Both the position numbers and the translations under genes were made by a program. The notes under the pieces are model-generated. The model was given only the letters and a program-made list of their open reading frames with translations. It did no database searches and was not told the DNA's origin. Shown piece after piece: positions 57,587 to 64,000 of a stretch of DNA of 64,000 nucleotides. The stretch is from Limonium bicolor (Eukaryota > Streptophyta > Magnoliopsida > Caryophyllales > Plumbaginaceae). The number at the start of each line of letters is the position of its first letter. The stretch's first letter is position 1. The stretch spans positions 144,948,982-145,012,981 of the forward strand of contig CM041781.1 in NCBI GenBank assembly GCA_023374045.1, given 5' to 3'.

Positions 57587-59480
57587 TGTAACACCCCAAC
57601 CGTTAAACACGTCATTACCTCTTAATCTGTCACGAATTACCCTTACTCACGTAGCAGATCTCTATTACAACGAAGGGTGGTACAATGCCGTTAGCTACCC
57701 ATATGGCTAACCAGGCCTATCTCACATACAGTAACGGTCTGATGGACTGGAACAACTGAGTACACAAAACAACACAATACTTATTCACACTAACCGAGTC
57801 TCATACAATACATTACTCCATTCAATTCCTTACTATACCGAGTTCTCATTATACGGAAGCCGATAACATATTCTGTCTTACACCTCTTGCAAATACATAC
57901 GTAATTAAGTCTAACTACCCATGCTATCCACCGACCCCGTCCTACTCTCGAACGGTTTCGTCTTCAGTGTACCTGGAAAATAAAAACGATGCCCCTAAGG
58001 GCTCAGCTTAAAGCTACATATGAAATTCGCATATACCGCGTGCTAACCGCGGTACGCCGACTACTCTTGGACGAGAGCATGGAGTTCATTTTAATTCAAC
58101 CAACATGCATATAGTATTACATTTTATATGTACACTACACAAGAACTCGACATTTAATCATGGGAGACAATCCCTAACTAACATAACAAGGTTGTCAGTT
58201 GTATCGTTTTACTCTTAGGCCTTGAGGGTTATACCTCACTTGCCTTGGTTACTCATTCAATAACTCACCCGCTCTCTCGGGTTACTTACTCTTATACACA
58301 CCCATTCTCTTGGGCTATTCATTCTATACTCACCCATTCTCTCGGGTTACTTATACTCATTATCTCACCCACACTCTTGGGTTATTTTACTCAAGCTCTT
58401 GTAGATTCTCGAGACACTACAAGTCTCCTACGTCACGCTTGTTACTCTTATTACAAACTCAAGCCAAACTCATGGCTCTCGAGCATAGTCTTACTTCCCC
58501 GGTTTCAACCCTACTCTGGGTCTAGCATGGTGGGAAGGTTCAACTAGCTCCCGGAACCCTCTCTTAGTTCCTATCTCTTTTTACATAGGTCCGACTACTC
58601 TCGGACTACTCACATTCCCATACACTCCTCTCTCGGAGTTATGATAATATCATGTATATTAGCCTAGAAGCATCATTCTCGATGTTTCTAATGACTTAGG
58701 GAACATTACTCAAGTTCGGTTAATCTTAGGTCTTAAGAGTTACCAATACATTTCAATACTTCACTTACGGTTATTTTCTTATACCGGGTAAAGTCCTCAT
58801 ATTGGAGGTCGACCATGTCTCAGGGGAGTTACTAATCCCTTAGGTTTCTTTTACCTTCTTTACTAGTTCACATCTTCGAACTAACTTTAATCCTCTTGAA
58901 GGAGGTTCACTTATCTTTCCACTCTCATTTGTTTCGTGGATTGTTTCACATTGGTTTTCTCACCGATATCGGGTGTTTACTCAACCTGTTCATCTCCTCA
59001 CATTCTAGTGGGTTCATTTGTTGTGTTATAGCTACACTTTAATCGATAGTTTGTGTGTTTGCACGTTTACGTTATCATACGCATCGATCCGATCTATGGA
59101 TCTCTAGCCGAACGTTACTCCCTAAGAGTCGGTCTTTACACTATGTTAGACCACACCGGCATACAAGTGTGTTAGTTCATTCAACATACAACAAGACATA
59201 CATAATCAAACAAGGGATTATTTCCATGCTTTAGTCTTGATTAAGCCGGCATACAAACACACAAATCAGAGTAACTCAGTTAGCATACGGGGCATGAGAA
59301 AATCATACCTTTCACCGGGTTTTTACTTTTACCGTGTGATCTCACCATGCTCGGGTCTCGCACGATTCTCTGATAATGTTTCAAACATTATTATTAATAC
59401 TAAGCTCATACGGAACATGATTAAATGCTACTCCCGTACTTACCCCGTTATCCCGTTATCTCGGTTTTACTCTTGTTAAT
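57587..59480 (-). repeat. Reversed LARD-1-type LTR fragment
   Basis: Starts TGTAACACCCCAACCG (reverse of the LARD-1 LTR end). It runs collinearly, in reverse, through the cassette (57970-58065), the short ACCC/GGGT array (about 58255-58385, roughly four units) and the CTCGAGACACTACA and GGGTCTAGCATGGTGGGAAGG blocks, to ACCCCGTTATCCCG near 59450. It is diverged from both LARD-1 LTRs, so it is an older insertion. The left part of the LTR, including the 72-bp hairpin array, is missing or beyond recognition. Confidence 0.8.
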
Positions 59481-61822
59481 TTGAGTTCTCACTTCTCAAT
59501 CACTTCTAACACTTTCTTGCACTTCCCATGGCCTTTACATGTCACCAAACAAGGCCTTAACATCTTATAATATCATTAACATTCAAACCCCCTGTTATCC
59601 CCAAAATCTTTACCCTCCTTTAAACATGAACAAGGTTTTCCTAGGGTCGGTGCATGGCTAAGGGCAAAGTGGTGTTTTTTCATTCAATGGATCTTTATCC
59701 TATTTTTGGAAAGAATATGGAGTTTAAGGGGGTAAGGTTCATAAGAGTTGTGATACCGTGAAAACAAGGAAGGGGCAATATGTGACAAGATGTGATATTG
59801 GCACGTTGGTAAAGGGGTATGGGGAAGATTTAAGAGGTCAATGGTTCAAGTCTAATTAATGACAAACAACTTTTGTGATTTTTGTTTTTAATTTAATCCT
59901 TCTTTCTCTTTTCTTCTTTTATTTATAATTTTCAAAATCAGATTTTATTTGTGAAAAAGCGGGAAAAATGTTTCCTTCCATTTTCATTGATGGTTTATTT
60001 TCTTTTAAAAAAATCCAAAACACAAAAAAAATCCTTTAGAACGTGATTTAAAAAAAACAAAAAAAAAGAAAATTGTAATCTCATTTTTTGATCCATAGTT
60101 ATCTTCCTTTTTTTAATCATGATTGTTCATCCCTTTTTTCTAGATAACTTTTTTTTATCCTTATCCTTTCTATTCTCCTAACTTACTTGTTTTCAAATTT
60201 CAAAATTCAGGAAAAAATCTTTTCTATTTTTACTGGTAGTTTATTTTATTAACAAAACAATGTTTTTCGAAATTCCTTCATTATTTTTAAGTGACTTTGA
60301 AATTTTTACTCGTTAGTAGTTTAGTTATTTAAGGTTTTCTTTTAGATAAGTTTTTACTTTTCTTTTCAATCTTATCTCTCATTTCCTATTACCTAGTTTG
60401 TTTATTTTCAAATTCAAAAGTTTGTTAAGTTGTTAAGATTTTCGAGCCTCTTATTGATCTACCTTTCCTCTATATAATCACTCCATACTTCTGTTAGGGG
60501 GACAGGGCGACAATTCATAGACAAACAAACAACATAAATTTCTTCAGCCATGCGTATTTCTTTCTTTCTTTAAGACGCCCGTTCCCAGCTAATCTCAATA
60601 ATTACCAACCACATACAATCATCACCATATCCATCACTACTATTTTGCACCGTTACTACTCATTTTTGCACCCATCATCGTCAACATCATGTTCTCTTCG
60701 CTGTAAGTCATGCCCAAATACCATCAACCGTAATTATCATCCTTGTTTAAATAAGTCCACTGCTGGTATCGTTAGATGAGGGAGGAGAACTAGCAGCCTC
60801 CGTCGACACGTTCGTCAAACCCAGCCTCTAGCGGAGTTCCTAACATCACCGGAAGCTCCCCCTCCCCTTCGCTGCAGATCCAGCACAGCCACGACATTTC
60901 TCTTAATTGGCATCAACCTTAACATTCTCAGCAATCCCTACTCTTTATTGTGATTACAGCCCGCGCAACGAGCCATTCCTCTGTGAAGAAAATCATGAGA
61001 TTGATGCGCTATCATCCTGGGAGTTCTCCATGACTGTGGTTGTCCTGATTTCCACCTGAAAAAAACAAGTGTTCACTGTGGATCACCCGGATCTTTCTCT
61101 TGTCGGTGTTGCACGTTGGAAATCCAAGTCGCTCGAAGTATAAGGAAGAAGCAGGTATGGCTTTAATTTCCTTTTCTTCATTTCTTTTTTCTTTTCTTTC
61201 ACTTTTGATTGTTTACGTGGATGTTCAGGTAAGTGATTACACTTTGGGTCAATATTATATTACGGTGGACAACAACATGTTTTTTTTTATAGTTTTCAAT
61301 TTTAGATTAGTGACGTCCCTGGAGCTTTCATTTTTTATTATTGTTATTATGGTCATTATTGTACGTTCAAATATTAAGTCATAGGATATGTTTTTTATAT
61401 TGACATTTGGGAGCATAATTTAAGTAGATAAAGCAATCTCATGACATAAGATGTTCGGTTAATAGAAAAATTATGCGACAATCCTAGTCTTTTTTTATGC
61501 ATTTAAAATCATTGGATAAAGTCATAAATTAGCCTTAGATTTTATGAAAGTAGAGGAAAAGAAATTCCATAGGGGTGATGAAGGAATCTGAACCCTTTAG
61601 AAATTTCATATCAAGCTCCCGAACCCATAACTCTGAAAAGCACAACATTTTCCTTTCCTAGTTTAAAAGGTTAAAACTTAGGTGGCGACTCTATTTAGGT
61701 TTGTGTGGGCCAGTTAGATTAATTAAGCTTTAATTTTATAATTTCAGTTTAGTTATTGTAATTTCAAATCGAACCTTAAAGCCTTAAGCTCAATACTTAA
61801 GGGTTCAAAACCAACGCCCACA
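59481..61822 (+). repeat. Probable LTR of an Ogre-like Gypsy element (5' limit unknown)
   Basis: The 3' limit is set by the primer binding site four bases further on; the LTR ends ACGCCCACA at 61822. A TATA box (TATATAAT, 60471-60478) precedes a leader-like stretch. No credible coding region is present. The LTR start could not be found. Ogre LTRs are often several kb long, so it may begin anywhere in this interval or even overlap relic 3. Confidence 0.45.
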
Positions 61823-61825
61823 GAC

Positions 61826-61843
61826 TGGCGACTCTGCTGGGGA
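61826..61843 (+). other. Ogre-type primer binding site (tRNA-Arg)
   Basis: TGGCGACTCTGCTGGGGA, an 18-base match to the primer binding site reported for Ogre elements, complementary to a tRNA-Arg 3' end. It opens the internal region, which continues past the window. Confidence 0.8.
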
Positions 61844-61984
61844 CCACCACCTAAGTTTTAAAATCTTAAACTTAGGAAAAAGGGCTTAACTTGAACTTAT
61901 AATCTTTAAGGCTTACTTTTTATGATATTATCCTTTTTATTATCTTTTGCATACGAGAGATGAGGGTCCGAATAAACAAATCAT

Positions 61985-62293
61985 CGGTCATGCTTAGACA
62001 TGGCCCGTTCTGAGACACACACCGTAGGGTGATGTGTAAAAGTGGGGGAAATGAGGAGGATGGCGTGCAAGCCCCATCCCTTCACTACCTGGGCCCAAAG
62101 CCCCAAGCACCTCTCCGAACGTACCCTTACCCAAAAACCAAGTTGCGGTCATGCCAAGGCATGACCCGTCCTGAGACACACACCTTAGGGTGATGTGTAA
62201 AGGTGGGGGAAATGGAGAGGATGACGTGCAAGCCTCATCCCTTCACTACTTGGGCCCAAAGATCCAAGCACTCTCCGGATGTACCCATACCCA
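61985..62293 (+). repeat. Two-unit tandem repeat, 161 bp, in the Ogre-like leader
   Basis: Unit 1 is 61985-62145 and unit 2 is 62146 to about 62293. Both read CGGTCATGC...CATG(A/G)CCCGT-CTGAGACACACACC and end GTACCC-TACCC. The short reverse-strand frame here is a by-product. Confidence 0.85.
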
Positions 62294-62767
62294 TTTGATG
62301 AAACCTGCATTGTGAGGACATGCATATTTTCTCTTTATATCTTCGTGATTCCATACTTCTGTGATAAGCTTAATTATCTGTGGTTAGCAGCTGAAATAAA
62401 TCATCTTTTATTAGATCTTTACCTTTCAGCCCAAAGGCCCATTCTAGTCTAGGTGAACTATTCGTTTGGGCTTCAGTCTAAAAACCTTAGATCAAGGTGG
62501 TCTTTTTTTTGGCCCAAAAGTGTCTAAATCTGAATCATTCATTTTGATCCATTTAGGTTTAGGCAAAAAAAAAATCCATTTTAAATTTCCAATAATTCAC
62601 AAGGCTTGAAAATTGATTTATGGTTCATGTTTACATTCCGGCCCAAAGGCCCATCAAGAACTTGAAGTAGGTATTTCACTTAAAAACTGAAAACTCTTTC
62701 TATCCGGCAACCCATTCATATTCCATATAATTGCTTTCATGTATGCCACTTTTGATTCAAGATGTTC

Positions 62768-63290
62768 AAGCCCAAGCACTTATCCACAATTCAAATGACA
62801 TTCCGGCCCAAGTGCTCCACTCAAGGTCCAAAACATTTCGGCCCAAGCACCAATCTACAGTTAGAAATTATTTCAGCCCAAGGGCCTCATTCTCAAAAGG
62901 TTTCGGGTCAAGTGCTTCACTCACAATTCAGATCTATTAGGCCCAAGCGCCTATCCACAATCATGACACCGTTTCGGCCCATGTGCCTCACTTTCAGTTC
63001 AAAGAGATTCAGGCCCATCGCCTATCCACGGTCCAAATGCATCCCGGGCCGTGTGTCTCACTTTTATTCCACATATTTTCAGGCCCATGCGCCTATCCAC
63101 AGTCCAAATGCATCTCGGTCCATGTGCCTCACTTTTAGTCCACCGATAATCAGGCCCCAAGTGCCTATCCACAATCCAAGAGCATCCCGGCCCATGTGTC
63201 TCACTTCAAGTTCAAGAGCTTTCAGGCCCGAGTGCCTATCCACAACCCAAAGAGCATTCCGGACCATAGGCCTCATTCACAGTTAAGGGA
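62768..63290 (+). repeat. Tandem array, 71-bp units made of two ~35-bp halves
   Basis: Complete units start near 62939, 63011, 63081, 63152 and 63223 (spacing 70-72 bp). Each has a half with AGGCCCA-GCGCCTATCCAC and a half with CGGCCCATGTGCCTCACTT. Before 62939 the array is in looser ~35-bp half-units (AGCCCAAGCAC...). The 174-codon frame through it exists only because the unit lacks stops. Confidence 0.85.
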
Positions 63291-64000
63291 CATTCCTAGT
63301 CTAGATTTTTTTTAAAGATCCTTCTTATAATACGTTAGATTTCATTGTTGTGTTTTCTTAGGTTTGCGTAGGAATTTTACCGTTTTAGTAGGTTTACAAA
63401 TTTCTAGGACGTTTTGCCAATCGTTTGCTTCTTTCCTTTTGTTAAGTTTTCTAAAAAAAAACAAAAAACAAAAAATAAAAAAAGATCACAGATATTTCTA
63501 CATCCTCTCGAAGGTACATCATGGTTGAAAGCTCGAGTCTTCTGTGCGCCAACATCATGCAGATTGGCGGTATTCGAGTTCATAAAGGAGATCGGGGTTC
63601 ACATGCATAAAATATTGCTATAAACTTTCATTCATCTTTCAAATGCGTTTGTAAACAAATGTTTTATCTAAGTTCAGAAATTTTCAAGCAAGGGCTGTTT
63701 TGAATGAACGTTTCTTGATATCAACAATAAGAAGCATCGGTTTTGTTGAATCATCTTCTTCATATTCACAAGCAAATGACGTTTTAAAGTCCAAAACTTT
63801 TCCAAGATGAAATGAGCTTTCTTTGCAAGGAACATCAATTTTTGCTAAACAAATGTCTCTCGAAACTAAGGTTTATGGAACGGTCATTTTCCGTCAGTGG
63901 AACACAAAGACTTTGTTTTGTTTCTAAGAAGATGAGCATGCTTTCCCAAGTACCAAGATACATCCCAAAACGCCAAAGCAACCGACAGAAAGGTTAATAA
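63291..64000 (+). other. Ogre-like leader continuation, no gene recognised
   Basis: AT-rich sequence with an A-rich run at about 63450-63483. No zinc knuckle, protease or other gag-pol motif occurs before the window end. The coding part of the element would lie to the right. Confidence 0.35.

Noticed and set aside
62762..63286. 174-codon frame with FRPKCLST repeats
   Set aside because: A stop-free read-through of the 71-bp tandem array, without start context or a domain.

Overview
The window is plant nuclear DNA, most likely from a dicot. One split host gene, urease accessory protein UreD, is recognisable. Almost everything else is LTR retrotransposons and their debris, with Stowaway-type MITEs. 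I found no RNA genes, CRISPR arrays or bacterial features.

Layout. 1-893 is the 3' end of a truncated LTR. 998-1230 is a MITE. UreD lies on the minus strand from 13397 down to 2796 in seven coding exons, which join in frame to 296 codons. It spans 10.6 kb because transposons fill its introns. Intron 6 holds a complete but mutated Ty1/Copia element (3429-8583, TSD TGCCA) and a second MITE (9998-10234). Intron 4 holds a nest of short retroelement fragments (11254-12136). 14451-16223 is intergenic.

16224-29867 is a large LTR element with 4.35-kb LTRs and a 4.9-kb interior without open reading frames. This is the architecture called LARD (large retrotransposon derivative); it is named LARD-1 here. 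30497-54114 is a Sirevirus-like Copia element with a perfect TSD (AACCT), a broken gag-pol and a broken third ORF. A second, related LARD (LARD-2, 36661-50924) has inserted between its pol and third ORF. 55439-59480 holds three LTR relics in reverse orientation, the last close to LARD-1. From about 59.5 kb to the end is the 5' part of an Ogre-like Ty3/Gypsy element, with a tRNA-Arg-type primer binding site at 61826 followed by two tandem arrays.

The most unusual signal is structural. Both LARD families carry, about 2 kb into each LTR, an array of stem-loops with a period near 72 bp. The stem sequences differ between families, and within the LARD-2 array the two arms change together. A hairpin cassette near the LTR 3' end, a perfect 10-bp stem overlapping the primer binding site, conserved interior hairpins and a second internal polypurine tract are also shared. 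These elements appear to have kept RNA or DNA structure while losing coding capacity. All of this was read by eye, with no alignment, folding or database search.
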